Source of the DNA: Azohydromonas australica DSM 1124
Lineage (GTDB): Bacteria; Pseudomonadota; Gammaproteobacteria; Burkholderiales; Burkholderiaceae_C
Direction of reading: 5' to 3'
Assembly: GCF_000430725.1 (NCBI RefSeq)
Contig: NZ_AUMO01000049.1
Span: forward strand, 45,659 to 109,658
Length of the DNA: 64,000 nt
Program-made: the position numbers and the translations under genes
Notes under the pieces: generated by a model
The model's input: only the letters and a program-made list of their open reading frames with translations
Databases searched by the model: none
Told to the model about the DNA's origin: nothing
In this document: piece by piece, positions 15,968 through 24,766 of the stretch
How the letters are laid out: every line of letters begins with the position of its first letter
Numbering within the stretch: the first letter of the stretch is position 1

Positions 15968-16981
15968 ATGACCTCCATATCCCTCGCCGCCGCGGCCTGC
16001 GCGGCGCTGTGCGCTTCGGCCTCCGCGGTCGCGGCGCAGGCCGAGGCCCCGGCCGACACGCCGGCCACGCCACAGGCGCTGGTTGATGCCTTTGAAAGCG
16101 TCTCCGGCAAGCACCCGGGCTTCCGGCGCGGCGGGGCCAAGGGTTTGTGCGCCGAAGGGCATTTCACCGGCACGGCGGAAGGCCGCGCGCTGTCCTCGGC
16201 TTCGGCCTTCAGCGGCGAGCGTTTCCCGGTGGTGGCGCGCTTCTCCGTCACCGGCGGCAATCCGCGCGGCTCGGACAAGGCCCGCACCACGCGCGGCCTG
16301 GCCCTGCAATTCGCCCTGCCCGGCGGCGAGCGCTGGCAGATAGCCAACATCTCGGCGCCCATGAATTCGGTCTCGACCCCGGAAATCATGCTGCGCTCGC
16401 TGGAAGCGCGGAAACCCGACCCGGAAACCAAGAAGCCCGACCCGGCGAAAGTCAAAGCCTTCACCGAGGCCTATCCGGAAACCCGGGCGCAGGCGGATTG
16501 GCTGAACAGCCACGGCGTTCCGGCCAGCTACGCGGCCGTGAATTACTGGGGCGTGCACGCCTTCCAGTTCACCAACGCCAAGGGGCAGTCGCAATACGTG
16601 CGATGGGTTTTCGAGCCCGTTGGCGGACAGGAATTGCTGGACGAGGAAAAACTGAAATCGCTGCCTGATGATTTCCTGACCGACGAGTTGCGGCACCGCG
16701 TGGCGGACCGCCCGGCGGAATTCGCCCTGCGGCTGCAATTGGCCGAGGCCGGGGACAACCTGGTGAATCCAACCCTGACCTGGCCCGACACCCGCAAGAC
16801 CGTCACCGTGGGCCGGCTCGTGATCGACAAGGTCGACAGCGGCCCCGGCGGCGCCTGCGACCCGATGGTGTTCGACCCGAACGTGCTGCCCAAGGGCATC
16901 GCCGCCTCCGACGATCCGGTGCTGCGGGCGCGCTCGGGGGTGTATGCGGTATCGGCGGGGAGGCGGCTGGCGGGGCAGTGA
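15968..16981 (+). CDS. srpA: Secreted catalase-related peroxidase (SrpA type)
   Basis: 337 residues with a signal peptide (start MTSISLAAAACAALCASASAVAA). The compact catalase core includes the distal histidine in CAEGHFTG, the segment RFSVTGGNPRGSDKARTTRGLALQF and the haem-ligand Tyr region RARSGVYAVS. The length fits periplasmic SrpA-like mini-catalases, not full-size catalases of about 480 residues. It would remove hydrogen peroxide or organic peroxides in the periplasm. The ATG at 15968 follows CGAGGAG. It is divergent from the CadC-like regulator. Confidence 0.88.
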   Translation: MTSISLAAAACAALCASASAVAAQAEAPADTPATPQALVDAFESVSGKHPGFRRGGAKGLCAEGHFTGTAEGRALSSASAFSGERFPVVARFSVTGGNPRGSDKARTTRGLALQFALPGGERWQIANISAPMNSVSTPEIMLRSLEARKPDPETKKPDPAKVKAFTEAYPETRAQADWLNSHGVPASYAAVNYWGVHAFQFTNAKGQSQYVRWVFEPVGGQELLDEEKLKSLPDDFLTDELRHRVADRPAEFALRLQLAEAGDNLVNPTLTWPDTRKTVTVGRLVIDKVDSGPGGACDPMVFDPNVLPKGIAASDDPVLRARSGVYAVSAGRRLAGQ

Positions 16982-17015
16982 GCACTGGAAGGCGACGGCC
17001 CGGACCAGCCATTCG

Positions 17016-19940
17016 TCACCCCGACGACACCCGCGCCCGCTCCTCGCCAACCGGCGCCGCGTCCTCGGCAACGGGGGCCACCCGCTGCGCCTGTGCGTCC
17101 GCGCCGCCGGTTTCCGCTCCTCGCCCATGCACCCGGGCGCGATCGCGCCCGGCCGCCTTGGCGGCGTACAGCGCCTCGTCCGCGCGGCCCAGCGCGGGCT
17201 CCAGGTTCTCCTCTCCGGGGCGCCAGACGCTGATGCCCACGCTGGCCGTCACGCGGATCTCCTGGCCCTTGTGCGGCACCACCAGGCGCCGCAGCGCCTT
17301 GCGCAGGCGCACCGCCGCGCGCAGCCCTTCCCGCTCGTCGGCCCCCACCAGCAGCGCCACGAACTCCTCGCCGCCGAAGCGGCCCACCAGGTCGCTGCCG
17401 CGCAGCACGCCCTTCAGCGCCTCGGCCACGCGCGTGAGCACGAGGTCGCCTGCCTGGTGGCCGAAGCCGTCGTTGATGCGCTTGAAGTGGTCGATGTCCA
17501 CCATCAGCGTGGCCAGCGCGTGCCGGCCGTGCCGGATCTCCTGCTCCGCGAGCTGGTTGAAGTGACGCCGGGTCAGCAGCGAGGTCAGCGAGTCCACGCG
17601 GGCCTGGCGCTTGAGCTCGGCCTCCAGGCGTTGGCGCTCGGTCACGTCCATCACCGTGATCTGCAGCGCCGCCTCGCCCTGCCAGGCGATGCGCCGGCCC
17701 ATCATCTCCATCCAGAACGGCGTGCCGTCGCGCCGCAACGCGGCCACGCGCAGGTGCATGGCGTCGACGTCGCCGCGGCACATCCACTCCCAGTGCTGGC
17801 GCATCTCCTGGCGGGCGTCCTCGGGCAGGAACGAGGCCAGCCGCGGCTCGCGCAACAGCGCCGCCGCCGTCCCGTAGCCGTACATGCGCGCGGCCACGTC
17901 GTTGGCGAAGAGCACCTCCACGTCCTCGCCCATGCGCGCCACCAGGATGCCCTGCAGCGAGCCGTCGATCAGCGCCCGGTAGTGCCGCTGGCTGTCGCGC
18001 AGCTCGGCCTGTGCCTGGCGCAGCGTCATCTCGGCGTGCTTGAGGTCGGTCACGTCTTCCTGGCTGATCACCACGCAGCCGTCGGCTCCCTCCAGCGGCG
18101 TGACGCGCACCTTGTACCAATGGCTCCCGTCCGCGCCGGTGCATTCGTAGTTGTGCTTGGACCACGGCAGGTCCTTGCGCATGACGGCCTGGATGCCCCA
18201 CAGCACGGCGGTGACGCCGTCGCGGTCGGCGGTGCCGGCGCGGCGCAGCACCTCCAGACCGTTGCGGGCCTCGGGCTCGGCCCCGTGCGCCAGCGTGAAG
18301 CGCGCCCAGGCCTTGTTGGCGTCCACGATGCGGCCCTCGCGGTCCACGATGGCCACGGTGGCGGCCACCGAGTCCAGGATGGCGCGCGTGAATGTGCGGC
18401 TGGCTTCAAGCTGCGCCTGCTGCTCGGCGTCGCGCTGCAGCGCGCGCAGCTGCTGCGCCGTGGCCTTGGCCAGCACCGCGATGGCCAGCGTCAGCAGCAG
18501 CGCCGAGAGGAACAGCTCGCGCTCGAAAGCGCGTGCCAGCGGCACCGCGCTCACCGAGGCCGTCACCACCAGCGGATGTGCCTTCGAAACGCGGTAGCCG
18601 ACGAAGCGCTGCTCGCGGTCCAGAGGCGACACGCCCACGAAGGCGCCGCCGTCGCCGGCGCCCAGGCGGCGGCCGAGCAGCTCCCCGCCGCGGGCGCTAG
18701 CGCCGGCCAGCTCCGCGGGCATGGGCTCGCGCAGCAGCACGCGAGCGTCGCTGCGGAACAGCGTCACCGCGCCGCCCGGCCCCAGGTTGAGCGAGCGGTA
18801 GAAGCTGCGGAAGTAGTCCAGCTCCAGCATCGCGACCACCACGCCGGCGAAGTTGCCGTCGCGGTCGCTGACGCGGCGGCTGTAGGTGAAGGCCCGCTGG
18901 CCCCAGGCGGTGTCGATCAACGGACCCAGGAACGTGATGTCGCCGCGGCGGTGCGCCAGGAAGTAGTCGCGGAAGGCAAAGCTGCCCGGCAGCGCGGGCG
19001 GGAAGCGGGCCGAGTAGCTCATCACCCGGCCCTGGGCGTCGAGGATGACCAGGGCACTGATCTGCTGCAGCGACGCCGCCGACACGGCAAGCTCCTCCCA
19101 CTCCTGGCGCGACTGCCCGAAGCGGTCGATGCCCTGGCGCCGGATGCGGTCCGCCACCTGGCGCAGGATCAGGTCGGCCGGGTCCAGCGAGCGGTGCATG
19201 TGCTCCAGCAGGGTCTGCGCCACGCTGTCGGTGCGCTGCTCCACGTCGCGCGCGATGCCCGCGCTCTCGTTGCCCAGGATCAGCGCCCAGGCCGCGACCA
19301 GTCCCGCCGTCGTGACGCCGGCCACGGCCAGCGGCGCGGCGTGGCGGCGGCAGCTGCCCGGGGCCGTGGCGGCGAGGCACAGGCCGCCGGTCGCCAGGGC
19401 CAGCACCATCTGCAGCACCGCCGACTGCGGCGACTGCGTCACCAGCAGCAGCCGCTCGCCGCTTTGCAGCCACCAGGCCGCGTAGGCCACGGCCACCACG
19501 CCGCTGGCGGCCGTGCCCACCACCGCGGCCACCGCGGCGCAGGCTAGGCCGCGCCCGGTGCGCGGGTCGAAGTACAGCGCCGCCCCAGCCACCAGCGCGA
19601 AGCTCAGCGACAGCAGGGGCGGGCTGAGCAGGGCAGCGTACTGGCTTGGCGGCTGGGCGAAGACGCAGGCCAGGCTGGCGAGCGACACCGCCAGCAGCGG
19701 CAGCGCGGCGTGCTGGACCTGCAACCCCCTGAAGGGCGGCCGGCCCATGGCGGCCACGCACAGGCCGGCCAGGAGAAAGCCCAGCGCCGAGCCGGGCCGC
19801 ATCGGCGGCACGGCGGGCAGGCCCAGGGAAAGCAGCTGCCCGTGGCCGTTGAGGCAGATTCCCAGCGCCAGCAGGCCGCAGGCGGCCACCAGCAGCGCAC
19901 CGGCACGTGCGCCACGCTCGCTCCACAAACGGAGGCTCAT
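17016..19940 (-). CDS. Membrane diguanylate cyclase with dCache-like and two PAS domains
   Basis: 974 residues. An N-terminal membrane block of several helices (about 1-215) leads into an extracytoplasmic sensor with dCache/CHASE-like features (about 235-490), another membrane helix (about 497-515), two PAS domains (about 540-780), then GGDEF (about 795-945). The active site reads GGEEF at 856-860 and an inhibitory I-site RGSD lies at 847-850, so the cyclase should be active and product-inhibited. It makes cyclic-di-GMP from GTP, usually favouring sessile growth. It is convergent with the catalase gene. Confidence 0.9.
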   Translation of the reverse strand: MSLRLWSERGARAGALLVAACGLLALGICLNGHGQLLSLGLPAVPPMRPGSALGFLLAGLCVAAMGRPPFRGLQVQHAALPLLAVSLASLACVFAQPPSQYAALLSPPLLSLSFALVAGAALYFDPRTGRGLACAAVAAVVGTAASGVVAVAYAAWWLQSGERLLLVTQSPQSAVLQMVLALATGGLCLAATAPGSCRRHAAPLAVAGVTTAGLVAAWALILGNESAGIARDVEQRTDSVAQTLLEHMHRSLDPADLILRQVADRIRRQGIDRFGQSRQEWEELAVSAASLQQISALVILDAQGRVMSYSARFPPALPGSFAFRDYFLAHRRGDITFLGPLIDTAWGQRAFTYSRRVSDRDGNFAGVVVAMLELDYFRSFYRSLNLGPGGAVTLFRSDARVLLREPMPAELAGASARGGELLGRRLGAGDGGAFVGVSPLDREQRFVGYRVSKAHPLVVTASVSAVPLARAFERELFLSALLLTLAIAVLAKATAQQLRALQRDAEQQAQLEASRTFTRAILDSVAATVAIVDREGRIVDANKAWARFTLAHGAEPEARNGLEVLRRAGTADRDGVTAVLWGIQAVMRKDLPWSKHNYECTGADGSHWYKVRVTPLEGADGCVVISQEDVTDLKHAEMTLRQAQAELRDSQRHYRALIDGSLQGILVARMGEDVEVLFANDVAARMYGYGTAAALLREPRLASFLPEDARQEMRQHWEWMCRGDVDAMHLRVAALRRDGTPFWMEMMGRRIAWQGEAALQITVMDVTERQRLEAELKRQARVDSLTSLLTRRHFNQLAEQEIRHGRHALATLMVDIDHFKRINDGFGHQAGDLVLTRVAEALKGVLRGSDLVGRFGGEEFVALLVGADEREGLRAAVRLRKALRRLVVPHKGQEIRVTASVGISVWRPGEENLEPALGRADEALYAAKAAGRDRARVHGRGAETGGADAQAQRVAPVAEDAAPVGEERARVSSG

Positions 19941-20133
19941 CTCCTGATGACGCGCACGACGCCGGACACTGAAAGCCTTCTTTCGGACAACGAAGGAACG
20001 TCGTCATCGGCACGTCAGGTGGCGCCTGTAGAGCGCAGCGGCTTGTTCCGGGTCGATCCGGAGGGATTGGAGGCAGGGACGTGAAGTAGTTCCGGTTGGG
20101 AGATGGGTTCAGATGGATTGCCGCAGGCCCGCC

Positions 20134-20376
20134 GGGCAGCTCTCGAATGACGCGGTGCCAGCTTCCCCTTGCCCGCAAACCTTCAACCACCCCCGCCGGC
20201 TCGCAGATGAAGCCCGACACGCGGCTGCCGTCGGCCAGCAGCGTGGTGCCGATGCCCAGCGGCGCGGGGATGCCGGCCACGAAGCTGCCGAAGTGGCGCG
20301 CGGGCAGCTCCCATACCTCCACCTCGATCGCCGCCCCCGCCTCGCCCTCTCCCACGCGCATCAGCCCCCGCAGCGG
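20134..20376 (-). pseudogene. C-terminal remnant of an allophanate hydrolase-like protein
   Basis: About 80 codons translate to segments typical of the AtzF C-terminal (gamma-glutamylcyclotransferase-like) domain: AAIEVEVWELP, IPAPLGIGTTLLADGS, GFICEP and a terminal GSWHRVI. No amidase domain or beginning of this domain is found in any frame upstream, and the frame has no stop at the expected end but runs on into the shadow of the cyclase gene. It is best read as a gene fragment. The complete amidase at 4172-5635 is unrelated to it in position. No other gene is seen in 19941-20719. Confidence 0.55.
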
Positions 20377-20719
20377 GCAAAAGTCGAGAGGGCACTTCTC
20401 GCAAAGTGGTCCTCCCGGGCTTTTGTCCCTCCGTGGAGCCTGCGCCGATGGAAAGGTCGCCACAGGCCGACAGCTCTCGGACCAGACAGGGCGCGCAAGC
20501 CGCGAACCCCCAGAACCCTAGCCATCCTTGAAGGCACGGCGCCAAGGCTGTCCCTCTCAGTGCCCCGTTTCCGGCCGCCGTGGCGCTTGAATACCGCTCT
20601 CGTTTGCCCCATGTCGGCGCGTCCTGGGCACGGAGATGCTTGTGGTGCACGCGAGTGGTGCCGATTCGGCGTCCTGAGGCCGTTCACTGGTTGCCTCGGA
20701 CACATCCCGGGTTTGGCTT

Positions 20720-22042
20720 TTGCCCGTCTGGGGGGTGTCCTCTTCCCGCACTCCCCGTCCGGGGCCGCCTGAAGCCCCCGACAGCCTGCAGACCGCCGCT
20801 GCCGCCGATGGGTCGCGTTCGCGCCTGGGAGCCGGCCTGATCACCGGCGCCTCGGACGACGACCCCAGCGGCATCGGGACTTATGCGCAGGCCGGATCTC
20901 AGTTCGGCTTCGGGCTGCTGTGGGTAATGTGCTTCACCTACCCGCTGATGGTGGCGGTGCAACTCATCTGCGCACGCGTGGCCCGCGTGACGGGGCGCGG
21001 CCTGGGTGCCAACCTCGCTCGGGTGCTGCCGCGCTGGGTGCTGCTGCCGCTGCTGCTGGCGCTGTTCGCCACCAACGCCGTGACCATCGGCGCGGATCTG
21101 ATGGCCATGGGCGAAGCCGCCACGCTGCTCGTGCCCGGCCACGCCGCGGCCTGGGGCGTGGGGCTGGGCCTGGGTTCCATCGCGCTGCAGGTGTTCGTGC
21201 CCTACAGCCGCTACGTCAACCTGCTGAAGTGGCTCACGCTGAGCCTGCTGGCCTACGTGGCGGCGGCCTTCACGCTGCACGTGCCCTGGGGCGAGGTGCT
21301 GCAGCGCGCGCTGCTGCCGCATTGGCAGGACAGTGCCGACTACGCGCGCATGACCGTGGCGGTGCTGGGCACCACCATCTCGCCCTACCTGTTCTTCTGG
21401 CAGTCGTCGCAGGAGGTGGAGGAGCAGCGCGCCGCGCCCGGCGAGGCGCCGCTGCGGGCAGCACCCGCCCAGGCGCCCGCGCAGTTCGCGCGCATGCGCT
21501 TCGACACCAGCCTGGGCATGGCGGTCTCCAACGGCATCGGCTTCTTCATCATGCTGACCACCGCCGTGACGCTGCACGCGCACGGGGCGGGCACGATCGA
21601 GACCGCGGCCGAGGCGGCCAAGGCGCTGCAGCCGGTGGCGGGCAAGCTGGCCTTCGCACTGTTCGCCGCCGGGATCGTCGGTACCGGGCTGCTGGCCATC
21701 CCGGTGCTGGCCGGCAGCGCGGGCTACGCGCTGGCCGAGGCCTTCGGCTGGCGTCGCGGGCTGGAGCGCAGGTTGGGCGCAGCGCCGGCCTTCTACGCCG
21801 CCATCGCCGCCGCCGTGGTGCTGGGCATCGCCATGACGCTGCTGCACGTCAACGCAATGAAGGCGTTGGTGTTCACTTCCATGATCAACGGCGTGGTGGC
21901 CGTGCCGGTGTTGGCGGCGCTGCTGTGGGCGGCGCGCTCGCGTGCGCTGCTGGGAGACTTCACCATCGGCCGCGGCCTGTGGGCACTGGGCTGGCTCACC
22001 GTCGTGCTGATGCTGGTGGCGGCCGTGGCGCTGTTCTTCTAG
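20720..22042 (+). CDS. NRAMP-fold transporter lacking the metal-binding methionine
   Basis: Up to 440 residues with about 11 hydrophobic helices. It belongs to the NRAMP/SLC11 fold by the first-helix motif, here DDDPSGIGTY (46-55) where classical members have DPGN, and by the sixth-helix motif, here TISPYLFFWQ (219-228) where manganese/iron carriers have MPH. Loss of Met and His there argues against ordinary Mn/Fe uptake; related divergent members carry magnesium or other ions. There is no good ATG: TTG at 20720 or GTG at 20735 are the possible starts. It stands alone. Confidence 0.78.
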   Translation: MPVWGVSSSRTPRPGPPEAPDSLQTAAAADGSRSRLGAGLITGASDDDPSGIGTYAQAGSQFGFGLLWVMCFTYPLMVAVQLICARVARVTGRGLGANLARVLPRWVLLPLLLALFATNAVTIGADLMAMGEAATLLVPGHAAAWGVGLGLGSIALQVFVPYSRYVNLLKWLTLSLLAYVAAAFTLHVPWGEVLQRALLPHWQDSADYARMTVAVLGTTISPYLFFWQSSQEVEEQRAAPGEAPLRAAPAQAPAQFARMRFDTSLGMAVSNGIGFFIMLTTAVTLHAHGAGTIETAAEAAKALQPVAGKLAFALFAAGIVGTGLLAIPVLAGSAGYALAEAFGWRRGLERRLGAAPAFYAAIAAAVVLGIAMTLLHVNAMKALVFTSMINGVVAVPVLAALLWAARSRALLGDFTIGRGLWALGWLTVVLMLVAAVALFF

Positions 22043-22302
22043 CGCGCGGCCCGCTTCGTGCTTGCGCCTTGGCGCAACGCGCTCGTCATTGCCCTGGACA
22101 CAGTGCGGGCCACAGCACGGCGTTGCACTACTGTGCAAAGGGACAGTGCGGAGGTACGCATACCGGAGTACCCTGCCCAAAGAGTAGGCAGAGCGCCCCG
22201 CCCGGCGTCGAGCTTGCCCATGCACGGGCCGTCCAGCAATGAGGCGCCTGCATGCCGCTCGCGCAGGAAGCGATCCTGAAACCTGATCCAGGAGCAGAAG
22301 CC

Positions 22303-22557
22303 ATGGCCAGCCTACCCGTCTCGTCGCTCACACCGTCCCGGCGTGATGCCTTGCGAGAGAACCTTCCGATCATCGTGCAGCTGCTCAAGCAGCACCTGGC
22401 CCGCCACATCCCGGACGGCTACGTCGAGGACTACCTCGCGCTGGACTGGCTGGAGTGGCACGGCGGCACGCTGCGGCTGACGATCACGGGGCAGAACATC
22501 TGGCGCTACGCCACCTCCATGCAGGGCCGCGCGGCGGAGGGCCTCAAGTCAGCGTGA
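22303..22557 (+). CDS. Small conserved protein, copy A of an inverted paralogue pair
   Basis: 84 residues starting MASLPVSSLTPSRRDALREN after CAGGAG. It shares about 44 of 61 aligned residues with the protein at 24504-24737, including the identical stretches DYLALDWLEWHGG and LRLTITG. The family is not recognised; no signal peptide or membrane helix. Its 3-prime end overlaps the convergent protease gene by 14 bp. Conservation between the two copies shows both are real protein-coding genes. Confidence 0.7.
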   Translation: MASLPVSSLTPSRRDALRENLPIIVQLLKQHLARHIPDGYVEDYLALDWLEWHGGTLRLTITGQNIWRYATSMQGRAAEGLKSA

Positions 22558-23293
22558 GCAGGATGTCGGCGTACCAGGCGCAGTTCAGGCCCAGCGCCTC
22601 GTCCTGCAATTGGTCGCGCCCGGCGATGTCCATGCGCGAGGAGTGAACACCCAGCAGCTTCCAGGGCAGGCCCTGGACGGCTGCGGACGGCGAGGTGTCG
22701 CGCATCAGCACCGGCGCGCCGCTGGTGCCGCGGTGAGTGCGGGCATCGGTCAGGAAGTAGCCCTTGCCCTGGAAGCGCATGCCGTAGGACGACGCGATCA
22801 CGGCCTGGCGCACCACCGGCAGGTGGTGCAGCAGGTCATGGAAACCCAGGGGGAAGCCGACGATCAGCAGCGCGTCCCCGACTTCGATGTGCTCGCCCTC
22901 GGCGGCCGGCAGGTGCGCCGGCGTGAAGGCCTGCAGCACGCAGCGCTCGGGCAGCGCGGCGCGGTCGATCTCGAGCACCGCGACGTCGATGTCGCCGCCG
23001 CTGTCCTTGCCGTCGCGCCACACGCTGCGTCCCTCGCGGTACAGCAGCATGGACAGGCCGATGGACTGGGTCAGGTTGTCCGGATCGGTGTGCAGCTCGA
23101 TCTCGATGCGATCGGGAAAGTGCTTGCTCGGCTCGTCGATGAACACGTGCCGGCTTGTCACCAGGAACAGCCGGTCCTCGCGCTCGAAGAAGAAGCCGCT
23201 GGCGCCGGTCAGCGGTTGCTGGCCGTCAAAGGTCGAGATGCGTGCCGCGGACAGCAGGATGGCCTCCGTGGTCGTCGAGGGACCGGAATTCAT
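22544..23293 (-). CDS. Trypsin-like serine protease
   Basis: 249 residues with a chymotrypsin-fold catalytic triad: His49 in VTSRHVF, Asp103 in GDIDVAVL and Ser191 in HRGTSGAPV. No signal peptide or PDZ domain is evident, unlike DegP/DegS, so it may act in the cytoplasm. Its 3-prime end overlaps the small convergent gene. It precedes no clear operon partner; upstream on the same strand lie cspA and infA, which suggests stress-related expression. Substrate unknown. Confidence 0.75.
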   Translation of the reverse strand: MNSGPSTTTEAILLSAARISTFDGQQPLTGASGFFFEREDRLFLVTSRHVFIDEPSKHFPDRIEIELHTDPDNLTQSIGLSMLLYREGRSVWRDGKDSGGDIDVAVLEIDRAALPERCVLQAFTPAHLPAAEGEHIEVGDALLIVGFPLGFHDLLHHLPVVRQAVIASSYGMRFQGKGYFLTDARTHRGTSGAPVLMRDTSPSAAVQGLPWKLLGVHSSRMDIAGRDQLQDEALGLNCAWYADILLTLT

Positions 23294-23349
23294 CGTGCGT
23301 CCTCCTGCGGCAGCTTTCTCAAGGCACGCTGCCGGTGCCTGGGACGTGC

Positions 23350-23559
23350 TTACAGCGTCCGGATGTTGGAGGCCTGCGGGCCCTTCTGGCCCTGGGTGAC
23401 CTCGAACTCCACGCGCTGGTTCTCGTTGAGGGTCTTGAAGCCGGTGCCCTTGATTTCCTTGAAGTGGGCAAACAGGTCCTTGCCGCCGTCGTCAGGCGTG
23501 ATGAAGCCGAAGCCCTTGCCTTCGTTGAACCATTTCACGGTGCCGGTCTGGGTAGTCAT
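23350..23559 (-). CDS. cspA: Cold-shock protein (CspA family)
   Basis: 69 residues, a single cold-shock domain, with RNA-binding motifs RNP1 (KGFGFI) and RNP2 (LFAHF). It binds single-stranded RNA or DNA and loosens secondary structure. It follows infA on the same strand with 66 bp and a hairpin between. Pairing of a csp gene with a second infA suits joint use at low temperature or on entry to new growth conditions. Confidence 0.95.
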   Translation of the reverse strand: MTTQTGTVKWFNEGKGFGFITPDDGGKDLFAHFKEIKGTGFKTLNENQRVEFEVTQGQKGPQASNIRTL

Positions 23560-23608
23560 GTCGTCGATCCTTGTTGGGACGGTTGGGGGAAAAAGTTTGG
23601 GGTTGCGT

Positions 23609-23624
23609 GCCGGGACTGCCCGGC
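23609..23624. terminator. Hairpin between infA and cspA
   Basis: GCCGGG and CCCGGC pair around a four-base loop directly after the infA stop; a run of T follows about 15 bases later on the minus strand. It could attenuate infA transcripts before cspA or be a full terminator. Confidence 0.4.
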
Positions 23625-23625
23625 A

Positions 23626-23889
23626 TCAGCGCCGACGCTGCGGTGCAGACGAAGGCGGCGGACCGCGGCGCTCCAGGTGGCGGAACGTGATGCGGCCCTT
23701 GCTCAGGTCGTAGGGCGAAAGCTCCAGCGACACGTTGTCGCCCGCCAGGATGCGGATGTGGTGCTTCTTCATGCGCCCGGCGGCGTAGGCCACGAGCTCG
23801 TGCCCGTTCTCCAGCTTCACGCGGTAGCGCGAGTCCGGAAGGACCTCGTCGACCACGCCGTGCATTTCGATCAGTTCTTCCTTGGCCAT
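23626..23889 (-). CDS. infA: Translation initiation factor IF-1 (second-copy type)
   Basis: 87 residues starting [31 protein letters not shown], a clear OB-fold IF-1 with the usual [14 protein letters not shown] and [14 protein letters not shown]. Classical IF-1 is 72 residues; the longer form with a Pro/Ser/Arg tail ([14 protein letters not shown]) is the one Burkholderiales carry in addition to the copy in the ribosomal-protein operon. IF-1 occupies the ribosomal A site during initiation. The start has GGAGC upstream. An open frame reaches 23925, but the IF-1 homology begins at 23889. Confidence 0.95.
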   Translation of the reverse strand: MAKEELIEMHGVVDEVLPDSRYRVKLENGHELVAYAAGRMKKHHIRILAGDNVSLELSPYDLSKGRITFRHLERRGPPPSSAPQRRR

Positions 23890-24164
23890 GTGCTTGCTCC
23901 TGTTTCGAGAAGGACGGGAGGCCACGGCTGCGCCTGGCCGGCGGTGGTGCGGCCTATCCAGTCCAGTCCTTGGGTGGTGGCGTACTGCAGCGCTTCCTCG
24001 GCGGAGTCGAACTCCGGAACGAAGCGCAGGACGCGGTCATGCGTGGAACTGCCACGCCCGCTGCGAATGGAGACGGACGAGGCATGACGACCCAGCCCTG
24101 CGGGGCGGGTCAGCGGGGAGACAAGGTACTTGCCTACCTGGATGGAGGAATCGATGAGGTACTT
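23871..24164 (-). pseudogene. Conserved-looking small ORF without a start codon
   Basis: A 97-codon open stretch just upstream of infA reads naturally as protein: segments YLIDSSIQVGKYLVSPL, HASSVSIRSGRGSST and [20 protein letters not shown], which resemble small cold-shock-associated DUF6566-like proteins. A TGA (24167-24165) lies immediately before it and no in-frame ATG, GTG or TTG follows, so the N-terminus is probably lost by a frameshift or truncation. Its 3-prime end overlaps the start of infA by 19 bp. Family naming is tentative. Confidence 0.4.
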
Positions 24165-24503
24165 TCAATCGCCCGAACCTTCAACGAGGCCGAGCAGGGC
24201 TGGCAGGAACAGCGCGCAAAGCGCACGCTGGCGGCGGATGAACTCGGTCCGGGCGCGGGCTGGCAGGGGTATTCGCTGCCGGCCTGGGGCAACCAGAACG
24301 TCGAGATCGCCGTAGCAATCAGCAGCCCTGGAAAAGGAGAGAGATCAACTCGTGATCCGAGCACCTGCGCGATGGCGTCAATCCTTTTGGGAAGACCTCC
24401 GGCCGCAAGTGCCAGGTTGGAAATGTACCACTCTTGATGTAACGGCTGCTTGGCAAGGTCTTGTGTGCAGGCCATGCAGGCCGCTGCCAGCGCTGACCAA
24501 CGA
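24165..24503. other. Stretch without a supported gene
   Basis: 339 bp between the start-less ORF and the small paralogue B. All frames give short shadows without homology or ribosome-binding sites. It may be the decayed front part of the ORF at 23871-24164 plus promoter sequence for the infA cluster; I see nothing else in it. Confidence 0.4.
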
Positions 24504-24737
24504 TCAGCCGGGCTTGTTGCGCCCAGAGGTGGCGCCCTGGCAAATGTTGTGGCCCGTGATCGTCAACCGCAGCGAGCCCCCATGCCACTCCAGCCAGTCC
24601 AGTGCCAGGTAGTCTTCAAGGTAGCCAGCCGGTATGTCGCAGGCAAGCCGTTGCTTGAGCAACCCGGCGGTGACCGGCAGGCCGTCGCGCAAGGCCTCGC
24701 GCCGGGATGCGGGAGGTGAATGGGATGGTCTTGGCAT
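24504..24737 (-). CDS. Small conserved protein, copy B of an inverted paralogue pair
   Basis: 77 residues starting MPRPSHSPPASRREALRDGL. It is about 72% identical over 61 residues to the product of 22303-22557 and lies in the opposite orientation. The end differs (ATSGRNKPG), and copy A has a longer tail. Family not recognised. It follows the 288-residue gene on the same strand with 29 bp between, so the two may be co-transcribed. Confidence 0.7.
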   Translation of the reverse strand: MPRPSHSPPASRREALRDGLPVTAGLLKQRLACDIPAGYLEDYLALDWLEWHGGSLRLTITGHNICQGATSGRNKPG

Positions 24738-24766
24738 GGTGTGGGCTCCTGGTTTGCGCGTTTCAT

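Noticed and set aside
16944..19547. An 867-codon plus-strand open frame.
   Set aside because: Antisense shadow of the diguanylate cyclase gene, whose GGDEF and PAS motifs are clear on the other strand.
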